Position numbers and translations under genes: made by a program
Assembly (NCBI GenBank): GCA_002013415.1
Contig: MAEX01000009.1
Location: 1 to 64,000, forward strand
DNA length: 64,000 bases
DNA from: Mycobacterium sp. D16Q14
GTDB lineage: Bacteria > Actinomycetota > Actinomycetes > Mycobacteriales > Mycobacteriaceae
Reading direction: 5' to 3'
In this document: positions 17,456 through 27,404 of the stretch, piece after piece
Position numbering within the stretch: position 1 is the stretch's first letter
How the letters are laid out: each line of letters begins with the position of its first letter
The notes under the pieces: generated by a model
Seen by the model: only the letters and a program-made list of their open reading frames with translations
Databases searched by the model: none
What the model was told of the DNA's origin: nothing

Positions 17456-18662
17456 GGCTGCGCCGTTCCCATCGAATCGGCAAGGCATCGCGAATGTTGA
17501 CCATCGGCAGAGCCGCCCGCCACGTGGCCGGGTCAGGCAGCACGGGGCAGGTAAATCGTTGCATCAATGCCACCAATGCTTCTTCCAATTCGATTCGGGC
17601 CAAGCCGGAGCCGAGGCAGCGGAATATCCCACCACCGAAAATCAGTTGGCGCTTCTGGTGTTTGGCCAGAATGTCGAAGGTGCCCGCACTGTCATACGCT
17701 CTCGGATCTCGCGTTGCACTCGGCGGGCAGAACATCACGAACTGGCCCGGATCGAGGGTGAGGTCACGGTAGTCGATCCGCTCGGTGGCGAAGCGGAAAA
17801 TCGCACGGATCTGCGGCGCAAAACGCAGCACCTCATCGACCGCCTGGCCGATCAGCTCCGGATTTCGATGAACCAGTTCCCACTGCCGCGGGTGACGGTG
17901 AAATGCGATCAGCGCCCGACCCAACTGACGGGCCACCGATTCCTGACTGGCCCAGGCGATATCCAAGACAAGCCCCTCTGCTTCCGCCCTGCTCAGCAGG
18001 TTCGTTCCGGAAACCTCTGCGGCAAGGAAAGATACGAAATCCTCACCAGGCTCCCGCAGACGAAACTCAAAGAGACCATGGATGTACTTCTTGAGCTGCT
18101 CGATACCCCGATCAATGATCGGCAACACCGCAGGCAGGTCACTCCATACGAACACCAGACCGGCATCCTTCGACACCAATCGGAACATTTCATGATCGCC
18201 ATCCGGAACACCCAGCAAGCGCGCGATTGCCCCGCTGGCATAGGGGGATCCGAATCGCTCCGCGAAGTCGACGATCTCGTCGGCCGGCGTATCCTGAGCC
18301 AGGTTCTGTGCCAATGTCCGCAATGCTGGGCGCAGCGCCTCAACTCGCTTGGGGCTCAAGCCCGAAGCGGCCACGGACCGCAGGCGCAGGTGGTCTTCCT
18401 GTGGGGTGTTGCGCACCGTCGTGATCCACCAGTCATACATCGGACCTGACGTGACCCCGTTCATACTCAGGAACCGGCGACCGTCTAGACCCAGTCGGGG
18501 ATCTTTGAGAAGCTCGGCGCATTCTTCATAGCGCAGAACAACCGGACCCTGCGGACTCTGCGCGAACCAATACTGCTCGCGGGCCCGATCAACCTCATCC
18601 GAGGCGAGATCGAAGTCCCGACTCAAGAGATCGAGAAAGGGCACCGACGGTGCTGTAAGCAT
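17448..18662 (-). CDS. Cytochrome P450 (bacterial class, first of two)
   Basis: The 404-residue P450 has the heme loop FGGGIFRCLGSG and the ExxR of helix K (DEVLRFAP). Its I-helix reads AWASQES where most P450s have AGxET, so the usual Thr is Ser and the Gly is lost; oxygen activation may be atypical. ATG 18662 follows AGGAGAACACC. No ferredoxin gene is in the operon, so redox partners come from elsewhere. It lies between UbiA (17 nt gap) and the fused isomerase/pterin synthase, so it probably oxidises a pathway intermediate. Confidence 0.88.
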   Translation of the reverse strand: MLTAPSVPFLDLLSRDFDLASDEVDRAREQYWFAQSPQGPVVLRYEECAELLKDPRLGLDGRRFLSMNGVTSGPMYDWWITTVRNTPQEDHLRLRSVAASGLSPKRVEALRPALRTLAQNLAQDTPADEIVDFAERFGSPYASGAIARLLGVPDGDHEMFRLVSKDAGLVFVWSDLPAVLPIIDRGIEQLKKYIHGLFEFRLREPGEDFVSFLAAEVSGTNLLSRAEAEGLVLDIAWASQESVARQLGRALIAFHRHPRQWELVHRNPELIGQAVDEVLRFAPQIRAIFRFATERIDYRDLTLDPGQFVMFCPPSATRDPRAYDSAGTFDILAKHQKRQLIFGGGIFRCLGSGLARIELEEALVALMQRFTCPVLPDPATWRAALPMVNIRDALPIRWERRSHD

Positions 18663-18679
18663 GGTGTTCTCCTGCGTAA

Positions 18680-19633
18680 CTATCTGCTGATGAGGACGTA
18701 GGCGGCGGGTATCACGGTCGACCAGGCCAGAATTGGCGCGTAGTAAGGCAAATACTTCGTGTATGAGCGCACCACGTCGACACCGTCGGCGACCGGCTTA
18801 CCGATCACGCGCCGCAAGATGCTGGCGTTGACCGCCAACGCGATACCGACACCGAGTCCATACGGCAGCAGCGCCCACGAGAATCCGCCAAGCTCGAGCA
18901 CCGCCCACGTGACCAGACCGGCGCCAAGACCTACCAGAATGGTTCCCAGCACGAACGCACGGGTAAGACCAAGAGCGCGAACCGAAGTGAGCACACCAAA
19001 CTGCTCATCCTCGGGAATGTCCTCGGCTGTTTTAGCCACCATCACGCCGTTGAGAGTCAGACCCATTCCGAAAATCGCCACCAGCGTGAACCATTCGATC
19101 GGGTACGGCAATGAACGAATGATGATCAGCCCAGGCACGATCGTGAGAGTGATGTTCAGCACGGGAATCTGCCAGATCCCCCGGCCTTTCAGCCGTAGCG
19201 GCGGCAACGAGTACTGGGTTCCAAAGAACAATGCCACCAGGCCAATACCAACCAGATCCCAGTGCCGGGTGGTGAACATCAGGTACAACCCGAGCACTAC
19301 GCAGAGCACAATAGTGGCGTTGATTTCACGCCGTACGCGCGTTTCACCCAAACCGAACACCGCAGTTGCCTGCCGCGACTTGTGCACGAGGTCTTGGTCA
19401 CGATCAGCCAGGCAGTTCACCATATTGCATATCTGTTCGCCCTGAATGACCAGCACCCCAGCAGCCAAGAATGGCAGGGACACTAGGTCCGTCCACGAAT
19501 GTGCGCTGAGAAACCCGGCAACCAGAATGGTTGCGACGGTGCTGGAGAGGAACTCTGGACGACGGATGTGTACGGAGTACCGCAGACGTGTACGCCATGA
19601 TGTCGGCGGCTCATCGTGGGCGAGTTGAACCAT
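18680..19633 (-). CDS. UbiA-family prenyltransferase or terpene cyclase
   Basis: The membrane protein of 317 residues has both Asp-rich motifs of the UbiA family: NCLADRDQD (NxxxDxxxD) and DIPEDEQFG (DxxxD), with about eight to nine helices between and around them. ATG 19633 is chosen, with AGGAGAG about ten bases upstream; an open frame to 19777 runs into the next gene. It should bind a polyprenyl diphosphate through Mg and either prenylate an aromatic or heteroaromatic acceptor or cyclise the chain. It is preceded by the polyprenyl synthase that would make its donor. The acceptor is unknown. Confidence 0.86.
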   Translation of the reverse strand: MVQLAHDEPPTSWRTRLRYSVHIRRPEFLSSTVATILVAGFLSAHSWTDLVSLPFLAAGVLVIQGEQICNMVNCLADRDQDLVHKSRQATAVFGLGETRVRREINATIVLCVVLGLYLMFTTRHWDLVGIGLVALFFGTQYSLPPLRLKGRGIWQIPVLNITLTIVPGLIIIRSLPYPIEWFTLVAIFGMGLTLNGVMVAKTAEDIPEDEQFGVLTSVRALGLTRAFVLGTILVGLGAGLVTWAVLELGGFSWALLPYGLGVGIALAVNASILRRVIGKPVADGVDVVRSYTKYLPYYAPILAWSTVIPAAYVLISR

Positions 19634-19670
19634 TGTGTGATCACTCTCCTGGCGTGGGCATCCGTTGCGG

Positions 19671-20681
19671 TTATGCGACACGAGTCGCCATATGCTGAAT
19701 GAGATTCGAGAATGCCTGGCGTGCAGGATTTTCCGGAAGCTGTAACAAGTCGCTCTGCGCCTGGCCGCCCAGTTCAACGAGCTTTTGTGCAGCGAGTTTC
19801 ACTCCTTGCGCCTCATTGATGAGAAACAGTGCCTCATCGACGAGACGCGGGTCGTCGATCGGCCCGTGGAGTACCTCACGCAGCCGCCGGCCGGCAGGGC
19901 TGTCATCACGCATGGCATAGAGCATCGGCAGGGTGATAATCCCTTCCCGCAAGTCAGTACCAATGGCTTTGCCTGACTGCCCGAAATCGCAAGAGACGTC
20001 GATGATGTCGTCGGAGATCTGAAACATCGTTCCGAGCAGATCGCCAAATCGGTACAGACAATCGACATGCTCCTTACGGGCACCGGCAAGCTGCGCCCCC
20101 AACTGACCTGCAGCCGCAATGAGCACGCTTGTCTTGCGCCGAATGGTGATCCAGTAATGGGCCTCTGGATCGGTCTCCGCAGGAGCCCCCAGCGTCTCCT
20201 GCATCTGCCCCGCCACCAGCTCCGTGAAGGTCACACCGATGATGTCCATCGCATGCTCCCCCAATGCGGCCGCGATCCGCAGCACACGGCCAATAAGATA
20301 GTCGCCCGCGAGAACGGCAATTTTGTTGTTCCACATCATATTTGCGGAATGCACGCCGCGGCGCACCAGCGCACCATCCATCACATCATCGTGATAGAGC
20401 GTTGCCAAATGAGCGATCTCGATCATCGCCGCCGCGAGCACCACCTGAGGATCGTCGGCACCGGGTCCGAACTGTGCCGCCAGTAACGTGAACAGAGAGC
20501 GGAAGCGCTTCCCGCCGGCCCGCGAGAGATGCGACACTGCGTCCAGGACACGCTCGTCGTAGTCATCCAGCTCAATGGCGAACCGCCGCTCCACATCCTT
20601 GAGTCCTTGCCGCGCGATCTGCGTAAGCACTGGATCGCCCAGATCAATGCCGCTCACCAAGACTCCGCCGCTAGCCGACAT
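19671..20681 (-). CDS. trans-Polyprenyl diphosphate synthase
   Basis: The 336-residue enzyme has both catalytic Asp motifs, HDDVMDGALVRRG (first) and ISDDIIDVS (second), plus GGKRFR for IPP binding. It condenses IPP with allylic diphosphates. The residues before the first motif (IAHLATLYHD) lack the bulky aromatic pair of short-chain enzymes, so a longer product (C20 or more) is likely but unproven. It overlaps the upstream P450 stop by 11 nt and precedes the UbiA gene by 37 nt, so it is firmly within the operon. Confidence 0.9.
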   Translation of the reverse strand: MSASGGVLVSGIDLGDPVLTQIARQGLKDVERRFAIELDDYDERVLDAVSHLSRAGGKRFRSLFTLLAAQFGPGADDPQVVLAAAMIEIAHLATLYHDDVMDGALVRRGVHSANMMWNNKIAVLAGDYLIGRVLRIAAALGEHAMDIIGVTFTELVAGQMQETLGAPAETDPEAHYWITIRRKTSVLIAAAGQLGAQLAGARKEHVDCLYRFGDLLGTMFQISDDIIDVSCDFGQSGKAIGTDLREGIITLPMLYAMRDDSPAGRRLREVLHGPIDDPRLVDEALFLINEAQGVKLAAQKLVELGGQAQSDLLQLPENPARQAFSNLIQHMATRVA

Positions 20682-22110
20682 GGACGGCCCCCTTCAACGA
20701 TCTTCTCGGGGATACCGCCAGGCGCATCCCATGTTTGGGACGAAGCGTTATCTTCGACAACATCTCCACTCGGTGCCCGGGGTCGTGTTCGAACCGATAG
20801 TTTTGAATCAGCGCAGCCAACACCAGCTGGCCTTCCATCAGGGCAAAATGCTTACCTATGCAGACATGCGGTCCACCGCCAAACGGCACATACGCGCGGT
20901 GATGAACACCTGCCGGTTTGTCTCCAACGAATCGAGCAGGGTCGAACTGTCCCGGGTCGCGCCATTGCTCGGGATCACGCCCGATATTGAAGACGCTGAT
21001 AAGCAGCCGCGCGCCCTTGGGTATCCGATAGCCCCCGAGTACGGTGTCCTCACTGACCAGCCTCGGCAGGATTGGCGCAGAGGGATAGAGCCGCAACGCC
21101 TCGCTCACCACCTGCTGCGTGTAGGGCAGGTACGCCAGGTCATCCAACGCGGGAAGGCGGCCACCCAGCACGCTATCCACTTCCGCCTCCAACGCATTGC
21201 GCGCATCATCGTTCTGCGAGAGCAGATATAGCGCCCAGGTGAGGGTTTGCGCCATCGTCTCGTGGCCCGCGGCGAAGGTCGTGATCACCTCGTCCCGGAT
21301 TTCGGTATCGCTGAGCACCTCTCCGGTGTCGGCATCCCGCGCATTGAGGAGCATGTCAAGCAGGTCGCCTCCCGACCCAGGCCCCCGCCGCCGCGACCGA
21401 ATCAGCCCATACACAAAATCGTCGAAAGAACCCATCAACTCCCGAAATCGCCGATTGGCCGGAGTCGGCACGACCAACGGGGGACTGAATGGATTCTGCT
21501 GCCGGTTGAATGCGTAGGTCAGGATCTCCTCGACCGATTCCGGTGTGACGATAATTTCAGCATCGGCCGCCCTCATCCCAAACATGCAGCGCGACACAAT
21601 ATCCAGGGTGGCCCGGATGATGACTGGATGGATGTCCACGACAGCGCAGCTTCGGGAAACCTCCGCCAGATCGGCAAGCATGGCCTGTGTGCACTCCACC
21701 ATCGTGGAGTACATCCCCGCGATGCTGGGCCGCGAGTAAAGGGGTTGCATCATCCGACGATTGCGTTTCCAATGCTCATGGTCGGCGGTCGTCAGCAACC
21801 CCTGCCCCAACACCAAACGCAGCGGGCTGGTGTTGCCGAGCTTGCCGTAAACAGCCGTGTTGGCAAGTACTTCGGCGGCAAGCTGGTGGTCCGAGACGCA
21901 GTAGACCTGCAATGGGCCTAGACGGTAGCGGACCACTCCCCCATAGCGTTCCCACCCGATCCTGGTCGCTTCGAGAATGTCCCGGCGGAACGCAGGGATG
22001 CTCCCCAACAGGGGGGATCCGGGAACCAGCGGCGCCAGCGGACTATCCGCCAATCCGCCATCGGCTGCATTAGCTGCAGATTTATCCAGACGCGATCTCG
22101 AGAGCCTCAT
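20671..22110 (-). CDS. Cytochrome P450 (second), first gene of the operon
   Basis: The 479-residue P450 has a canonical I-helix ([15 protein letters not shown]), helix [12 protein letters not shown] and heme loop [14 protein letters not shown]. It resembles the longer CYP102/CYP110/CYP135-138-like group, whose members often oxidise long-chain or isoprenoid substrates. It starts at ATG 22110 behind GGAAGG and is the first gene of the six-gene operon, so the operon promoter should lie in 22111-22680. The substrate is not known; a polyprenyl or terpenoid intermediate is the natural guess from context. Confidence 0.88.
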   Translation of the reverse strand: MRLSRSRLDKSAANAADGGLADSPLAPLVPGSPLLGSIPAFRRDILEATRIGWERYGGVVRYRLGPLQVYCVSDHQLAAEVLANTAVYGKLGNTSPLRLVLGQGLLTTADHEHWKRNRRMMQPLYSRPSIAGMYSTMVECTQAMLADLAEVSRSCAVVDIHPVIIRATLDIVSRCMFGMRAADAEIIVTPESVEEILTYAFNRQQNPFSPPLVVPTPANRRFRELMGSFDDFVYGLIRSRRRGPGSGGDLLDMLLNARDADTGEVLSDTEIRDEVITTFAAGHETMAQTLTWALYLLSQNDDARNALEAEVDSVLGGRLPALDDLAYLPYTQQVVSEALRLYPSAPILPRLVSEDTVLGGYRIPKGARLLISVFNIGRDPEQWRDPGQFDPARFVGDKPAGVHHRAYVPFGGGPHVCIGKHFALMEGQLVLAALIQNYRFEHDPGHRVEMLSKITLRPKHGMRLAVSPRRSLKGAVHVG

Positions 22111-22681
22111 ACAAGCAGCCTTCCGCTATGGCGAGAACCACATGTCAGCATCCGTGCGATCTAAGTCACACGCCACTTGGGGAGGAACACTCCCACAATG
22201 CCAGCCGGCATCCAAGGGAATTTAATTTGCTGAATGGTGTGTCAATCGTCACTCCGCCGAGGCCTTGACAGCAGGATTTATCCATACTACAAGCACTCTG
22301 ATCGTCTCACTGAGCCGACAGCGCAATAATACACAATCTAACTTATGCCTATTTACCTGCGTAAATGGAACACGTTTCATCGCAGGTGTCCGCCGCCAGG
22401 TGATGCGGATTTTTCCAAACAACGGCGATGGCCCATTGGGCTGAAGCTGTCGGCAACTCAGTAAAAGAGTTACTGCGGGCGCGTCGACCACGGTAATTCT
22501 GGCTAATGCACGTATCCACTCTTACGGGATGAGAATCCAACGGACCACTCGTCTAGCGGAACCCGCCGGGCACACCCAGGGAAGGACCAACCAAGATCTG
22601 CTTCGTTGCTGTAGCAATGAAGCAGACTGCCGGCGTCAGGCCCGAACTCCACCATCGACACCCGGAAACGCACCCGGAGAT
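22111..22681. promoter_or_regulatory. Long intergenic region, promoter of the pterin-isoprenoid operon
   Basis: No coding frame in these 570 bp is convincing. The part at 22200-22400 is clearly richer in A/T than its surroundings. It contains the inverted repeat ATTTAC-CTGC-GTAAAT at 22351-22366, a possible operator about 240 nt upstream of the first P450. It also separates the operon from ftsK, which reads in the same direction. Confidence 0.45.
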
Positions 22682-25174
22682 CTAGAAGTCCTCGGGAACT
22701 CCGCCGTCGTCTTCGTCCTCCTCGTCGGCTCCCCCACCGCCGCGGATCGAGGCCATCACACTGCCGAGATCCTCGGGTTTCACCATGACCTCGCGCGCCT
22801 TGGATCCCTCACTGGGGCCCACGATTCCGCGCGTCTCCATCAGGTCCATGAGACGGCCCGCCTTCGCGAAGCCGACCCGCAGCTTGCGCTGCAGCATCGA
22901 GGTCGAGCCGAATTGACTCGACACCACGAGCTCGACGGCCTGCAAGAAGGCGTCCATATCGTCACCGATGTCGGGATCGACGTCGTCCTTACCGGGGCCG
23001 CCGCCGACCTTGGCGGCAGTGACGCCCTCGGTGTAGTCAGGCTCGGCCTGTTCCTTGGCGGCGTTGACGACGGCGGAGATCTCCTCGTCGGTGATGAACG
23101 CACCCTGCATGCGGATTGGCCGCCCCGCCCCCATCGGCAGGAACAGTCCGTCGCCCATGCCGATGAGCTTTTCGGCGCCGGGCTGGTCCAGGATGACGCG
23201 GCTGTCGGTCAGCGATGATGTCGCAAAGGCAAGGCGCGACGGCACATTCGTCTTGATGAGGCCGGTGACAACGTCCACCGAGGGGCGCTGGGTTGCCAGC
23301 ACAAGGTGGATACCCGCGGCGCGGGCCTTCTGGGTGATGCGCACGATGGCATCCTCGACATCACGGGGCGCGGTCATCATCAGGTCGGCGAGCTCGTCGA
23401 CCACCGCGAGAATGAACGGGTACGGGCGATATTCACGCTGGCTGCCCAGCGGTGTGGTGATCTCACCGGAGCGCACCTTCGCGTTGAAGTCGTTGATGTG
23501 CCGAACGCGGCTCGCCTGCATGTCCTGGTAGCGCTGCTCCATCTCCTCTACCAGCCATGCCAGGGCGGCCGCGGCCTTCTTCGGCGAAGTGATGATTGGC
23601 GTGATCAGGTGCGGAATGCCTTCGTAGGGCGTCAGTTCCACCATCTTCGGGTCGATCAGGATCATCCTGACCTCCTCCGGGGTGGCGCGTGCCAGCAGTG
23701 AGACGAGCATCGAGTTGACGAAGCTCGACTTACCCGAACCGGTGGAACCAGCGACCAGCAAGTGCGGCATTTTGGCCAGGTTGGCGGAAATGAAGTCGCC
23801 CTCGATGTCCTTGCCCAGGCCGATCAACAGCGGATGGTGATCCCTGCGGGTCTCGGGCGCGGTCAGCACATCGGCCAGCCGCACCATCTCTCGGTCGGTG
23901 TTCGGCACCTCAATGCCGACCGCGGACTTACCGGGGATCGGCGCGAGCAGGCGCACACTGTCGGTGGCCACCGCATACGCGATATTGCGTTGCAGCGCCG
24001 TGATCTTCTCTACCTTGACGCCGGGGCCGAGTTCTACCTCGTAGCGGGTGACGGTGGGGCCACGGTTGAAGCCAGTGACGGCCGCATCGACCTTGAACTG
24101 CTCCAGCACCCCGGTGATCGCCGCAATCATGTCGTCGTTCGCCGCGCTGCTCTCTTTCGGCGGGTCTCCCGCGATGAGCAGATCCAGCGAGGGCAGCACG
24201 TAGGGGCCCTCGACCACCCGATCGACAACGGGCATTTGTGCTTTGGGCTTGGCCTTCTTGGTCGGTTTGACCACCGGTACCGGCTTGGGCGCGGGTGCGG
24301 GTGGAGGCTCGGGGGCCGCGGCTCCCTCTTCCTCGAGCGGGTAGTTCTCCATCGGCGTTGTCCCGCGCTTGAATTCGCGAGTCGCCTCGTAGTCGTCTTC
24401 CGGCTCGAGATCCTCTTCGTCCCACTCCGAGTCCAAGTCCTCGTCCCACTCGTCATACTCCTGGGGCGAGAACATGTTCCGCAGGGTGTCGGGGATGTCG
24501 CGGATCGTGGTGCCGGTCAGCAGCAGTACACCGAAAACGATCGCCATCACGAGCAGCGGCGCGGCGATCCACGCGGTGAGTCCTTGCGCGAGCGGTCCGC
24601 CGATCACGAAACCGACGAATCCTCCTGCGGCCGAGCGCCCCTCGGGAGAATCGGGGGAACCGGCGAAGAGGTGCCACAGGCCGAGGATCGGCAGCGCGAC
24701 CATAGCGAAGCCGAGCAGCAGGCGCGGACGCTCCTCCGGGTTCGGCTCGGTGCGCATCAAGAACACGGCGATGACGACCGCGATGACCGGAACCAGCGCC
24801 ACACCGGAGCCCACCACCGCACGGAAGACATCGTCAATCCAGCCACCGACCGGCTTAGCGGCGTGGAACCATGAGCTCGCACCCACCACGAAAGCCAGGC
24901 CCAGCAACGCCAGTGCGATGCCGTCGCGCCGATGGCCATGCTCGATGTCGTGCGCGCGCCCCACCGACCGGAACAACGACCCGACACCATGGGCACAGGC
25001 GTGCCACCCGGTGCGTGCCCCGCGACCCAAGGCCACCAATGGCGTCGTCCAGTGCTGGCCACGACGCTGATTGCGACGGCGCGGTGCCGGACGACGGGTC
25101 GGCGCGGTGTTGCGCGACCGGGGTCCCGATTTGGTGCTCCGGCCGCGTGAGCGGCTGACAGTCTTACTCGCCAT
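22682..25174 (-). CDS. ftsK: DNA translocase FtsK/SpoIIIE
   Basis: From ATG 25174 (MASKTVSRS) the protein has about 830 residues: four N-terminal membrane helices, an acidic and Pro/Lys-rich linker ([20 protein letters not shown]), then the motor with Walker [15 protein letters not shown] and Walker [14 protein letters not shown]. The winged-helix gamma domain ([18 protein letters not shown]) is at the C-terminus. It pumps DNA at the division septum and activates dimer resolution. It corresponds to Rv2748c. A longer frame to 25255 looks non-coding. Confidence 0.95.
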   Translation of the reverse strand: MASKTVSRSRGRSTKSGPRSRNTAPTRRPAPRRRNQRRGQHWTTPLVALGRGARTGWHACAHGVGSLFRSVGRAHDIEHGHRRDGIALALLGLAFVVGASSWFHAAKPVGGWIDDVFRAVVGSGVALVPVIAVVIAVFLMRTEPNPEERPRLLLGFAMVALPILGLWHLFAGSPDSPEGRSAAGGFVGFVIGGPLAQGLTAWIAAPLLVMAIVFGVLLLTGTTIRDIPDTLRNMFSPQEYDEWDEDLDSEWDEEDLEPEDDYEATREFKRGTTPMENYPLEEEGAAAPEPPPAPAPKPVPVVKPTKKAKPKAQMPVVDRVVEGPYVLPSLDLLIAGDPPKESSAANDDMIAAITGVLEQFKVDAAVTGFNRGPTVTRYEVELGPGVKVEKITALQRNIAYAVATDSVRLLAPIPGKSAVGIEVPNTDREMVRLADVLTAPETRRDHHPLLIGLGKDIEGDFISANLAKMPHLLVAGSTGSGKSSFVNSMLVSLLARATPEEVRMILIDPKMVELTPYEGIPHLITPIITSPKKAAAALAWLVEEMEQRYQDMQASRVRHINDFNAKVRSGEITTPLGSQREYRPYPFILAVVDELADLMMTAPRDVEDAIVRITQKARAAGIHLVLATQRPSVDVVTGLIKTNVPSRLAFATSSLTDSRVILDQPGAEKLIGMGDGLFLPMGAGRPIRMQGAFITDEEISAVVNAAKEQAEPDYTEGVTAAKVGGGPGKDDVDPDIGDDMDAFLQAVELVVSSQFGSTSMLQRKLRVGFAKAGRLMDLMETRGIVGPSEGSKAREVMVKPEDLGSVMASIRGGGGADEEDEDDGGVPEDF

Positions 25175-25302
25175 GGGCGACAGCCTAGTCGCAATAGTCA
25201 CATCCGCACCATCTGCAACACGGGTAAAACCGCTAGTAAGCAAATGTTTTGTCACCTGCGCGAGGCCGCGCTGAGATCGTCTCGTGACCTGAGAAACCCG
25301 GT

Positions 25303-25845
25303 CTAGCGGTCCGGGCGCGGCTTAGTCTCGCCCAGCCACGACTGATTCGCCGCGATGTAGAACTGGTCGCCGTTGTAACTGCTGGCGGAATGACCCCGGA
25401 AACAGTAGACGCCCTCATCCTTCGTGACGGCACATTTGACGGCACGGTAGTTGAAGTAGTTACCCGGCGTGAGCACCGGTGGACGCGTCGCGGGAGTGAA
25501 CTGCGGCTCGCTGGTGGTGTCGAAATGGGCACGCCAATCGCCCGGGAACCACGCCACCTGGTTCGTGCCTACGGGTGCCCCAGGGAACGCACCGTTGCAG
25601 CCAAAGCTCCCGTCGATCCAGATGGCACAGGTCAACCCACGAGGAGTCGCGAACCAGGCCCCGTCGGTGTCGTCACGGAGGAACTGCTCAAAATCGGCCT
25701 GCTTGAACTTGGTGATGTTGTTGACGTCGGGATACGGATTCGGGTCTCCCGAGTTGTCCGGATCCGCCATCGCGGAGGCCACCGATCCGACGAAAAGTCC
25801 CAGCGTCAGCGCGATGATGCCCGCCAACCGAGTCAACAGCCGCAT
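25303..25845 (-). CDS. Secreted protein of unknown function
   Basis: The 180-residue protein has a clean signal peptide ([21 protein letters not shown], cut after about residue 27) and no lipobox Cys. The mature part has four Cys (CAIW, GCNG, KCAV, YCFRG) that could form two disulfides, and is rich in Gly, Pro and Asp. It resembles the small exported proteins common in mycobacteria. It is divergent from the MpaB-family gene. Confidence 0.75.
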   Translation of the reverse strand: MRLLTRLAGIIALTLGLFVGSVASAMADPDNSGDPNPYPDVNNITKFKQADFEQFLRDDTDGAWFATPRGLTCAIWIDGSFGCNGAFPGAPVGTNQVAWFPGDWRAHFDTTSEPQFTPATRPPVLTPGNYFNYRAVKCAVTKDEGVYCFRGHSASSYNGDQFYIAANQSWLGETKPRPDR

Positions 25846-25992
25846 CCCAACCCCTCCCGAAATTCGTGGTTACCGAGTCAGCAAAATAGCGAGGCCGATT
25901 GTATTGACCCCGCCGACCCAGCGAGGGAAAACCGGCCAGACACTTGACAATGAGTGTTGCCAACATGCCCCGGCACTCGCTAGCCTGTCCCC

Positions 25993-27384
25993 ATGAGTGG
26001 CAACGGCGCCCTATCGACAGTCAGCACCCATCCCAACGACTACTACTGGCGGACGGGAATGGCTCTACGCCCCGCACCTGCCCGGTTGCGATTCGATGCG
26101 ATGTGGACTCAGTCCCGTAGGGACATCCTGGCGCCGTGGATGGACTTCCGCGAGATCCCTGCCGAGACGCCGCGCACCCGACTGCTCGCCGATCACCTCT
26201 GGCAGGGCGACGAACTGATGGACGCGGTCGTGGACCGCATCCGCAAGATGCCCGCGCGCCAGGGCCGGGCGATGCTCACCCGGGCCCTCGATCACGGCAT
26301 CGAGTCGATAGAGAATCCGCCGGCGGAGTTTGTCGCGCTGTTCGAGCAGCTCGACAATCCACCCGCGTGGTATGACTCCGCGCTCTGGGAACGCGGGCGA
26401 CAGCTGTGGAACAACTCGTCGTTGGCAGCCAAGTTCGGTATGGGATTCGGAGACACCTTCGGCACATTTGTGGGCGATGAGGTCGCCTACGCCACCGGCG
26501 CGACCGGCAGATTCGTCAACGACACCCTCCGCCGCAACCTGGAAACCACCGCGTGGTTTCGCAAGATGACCTATCGCGGTGCTCTGGAACGCTTTTCGCA
26601 GCCATTCAAGGACACCGTCCTGGTGCGTCTGATGCACGCACAGGTGCGTGCCGGACTACGGCGCTCCTGGGGCGACGAACAGTTCGCCCACCACGGCAAC
26701 CCGATTTCCAATTCCATGATGATAGGTGCCGCGATGACCTTCGGGCTCATCCCGCCGCTGATCGATCACCAGCACGGGCGCACCCGCAGCACGGCCGATC
26801 TTGAAGCCGCCGTGATGTATTGGGCATACATCGCCTACGTATTCGGTGTGGCCGACGAACTGATCCCTAAGTCCGTGGCGGAGGGGATGGAGACGATGGA
26901 CTACATGGTCGCCTACGCCGGTGGCCCCTCGGAATGGACCGACGTCATGATGACTACGGCATTCGGCTTCGTCGACCAGGGTGTTACGGGACGCATTGGC
27001 CGGCTCGTGTTCACTCCGGTTCTCGGTGTCGCCGCGTACTACGGCGGTGAGGATCTGGTGCGGGCACTCGTGCGCGCCACTCCCCTGCGCGACGCCCGGC
27101 TACAGCCGTGGACCTGGCTGACGGGTGTCGCGGTGCACGCCAACGTCCAGTTGCGCCGACTGACCGACAGCCTTCCTGGCGCCAAACGCCGTGCACAACA
27201 ACGCAATGGCGAGCTGCTGTGGTGGTCGGCGACGGTCATCAATCAGGCGCTGGCCAAGCTCGGCGGCATGCACGACACCTCGTACACCCACCATGACGCG
27301 ACGGCGGCGACACCGGCAGGGTGCCCGGTGCCGCACGCCCCGCGTGTGACCGCCCAGGGCCATACCCCTTCACCGGTTCCATAG
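25993..27384 (+). CDS. Oxygenase-MpaB family (DUF2236) protein
   Basis: The 463-residue protein belongs to the MpaB/latex-clearing (Lcp) heme-oxygenase family. FGTFVGDEVAYATG, LVRLMHAQVRAGLRR and the following HHGNPISNSMM supply the conserved Arg and His positions of the family. Relatives use heme b to cleave or oxidise polyisoprenoids and other lipids; the substrate here is unknown. Its stop lies inside an 18-bp inverted repeat that also covers the start region of the downstream TetR gene, which suggests joint control. Confidence 0.72.
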   Translation: MSGNGALSTVSTHPNDYYWRTGMALRPAPARLRFDAMWTQSRRDILAPWMDFREIPAETPRTRLLADHLWQGDELMDAVVDRIRKMPARQGRAMLTRALDHGIESIENPPAEFVALFEQLDNPPAWYDSALWERGRQLWNNSSLAAKFGMGFGDTFGTFVGDEVAYATGATGRFVNDTLRRNLETTAWFRKMTYRGALERFSQPFKDTVLVRLMHAQVRAGLRRSWGDEQFAHHGNPISNSMMIGAAMTFGLIPPLIDHQHGRTRSTADLEAAVMYWAYIAYVFGVADELIPKSVAEGMETMDYMVAYAGGPSEWTDVMMTTAFGFVDQGVTGRIGRLVFTPVLGVAAYYGGEDLVRALVRATPLRDARLQPWTWLTGVAVHANVQLRRLTDSLPGAKRRAQQRNGELLWWSATVINQALAKLGGMHDTSYTHHDATAATPAGCPVPHAPRVTAQGHTPSPVP

Positions 27385-27396
27385 ATTCGTCTATGG
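27379..27396. promoter_or_regulatory. Probable TetR operator (perfect 7-4-7 inverted repeat)
   Basis: CCATAGA-TTCG-TCTATGG is a perfect dyad with 7-bp arms. It overlaps the stop of the MpaB gene and the first possible start of the TetR gene, the typical place for autoregulation. It could also form an RNA hairpin. Confidence 0.5.
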
Positions 27397-27404
27397 TGAT
27401 GGGC

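Noticed and set aside
23762..24874. 370-codon plus-strand frame opposite ftsK
   Set aside because: It is His/Arg/Gly-rich and only mirrors the FtsK linker and motor codons.
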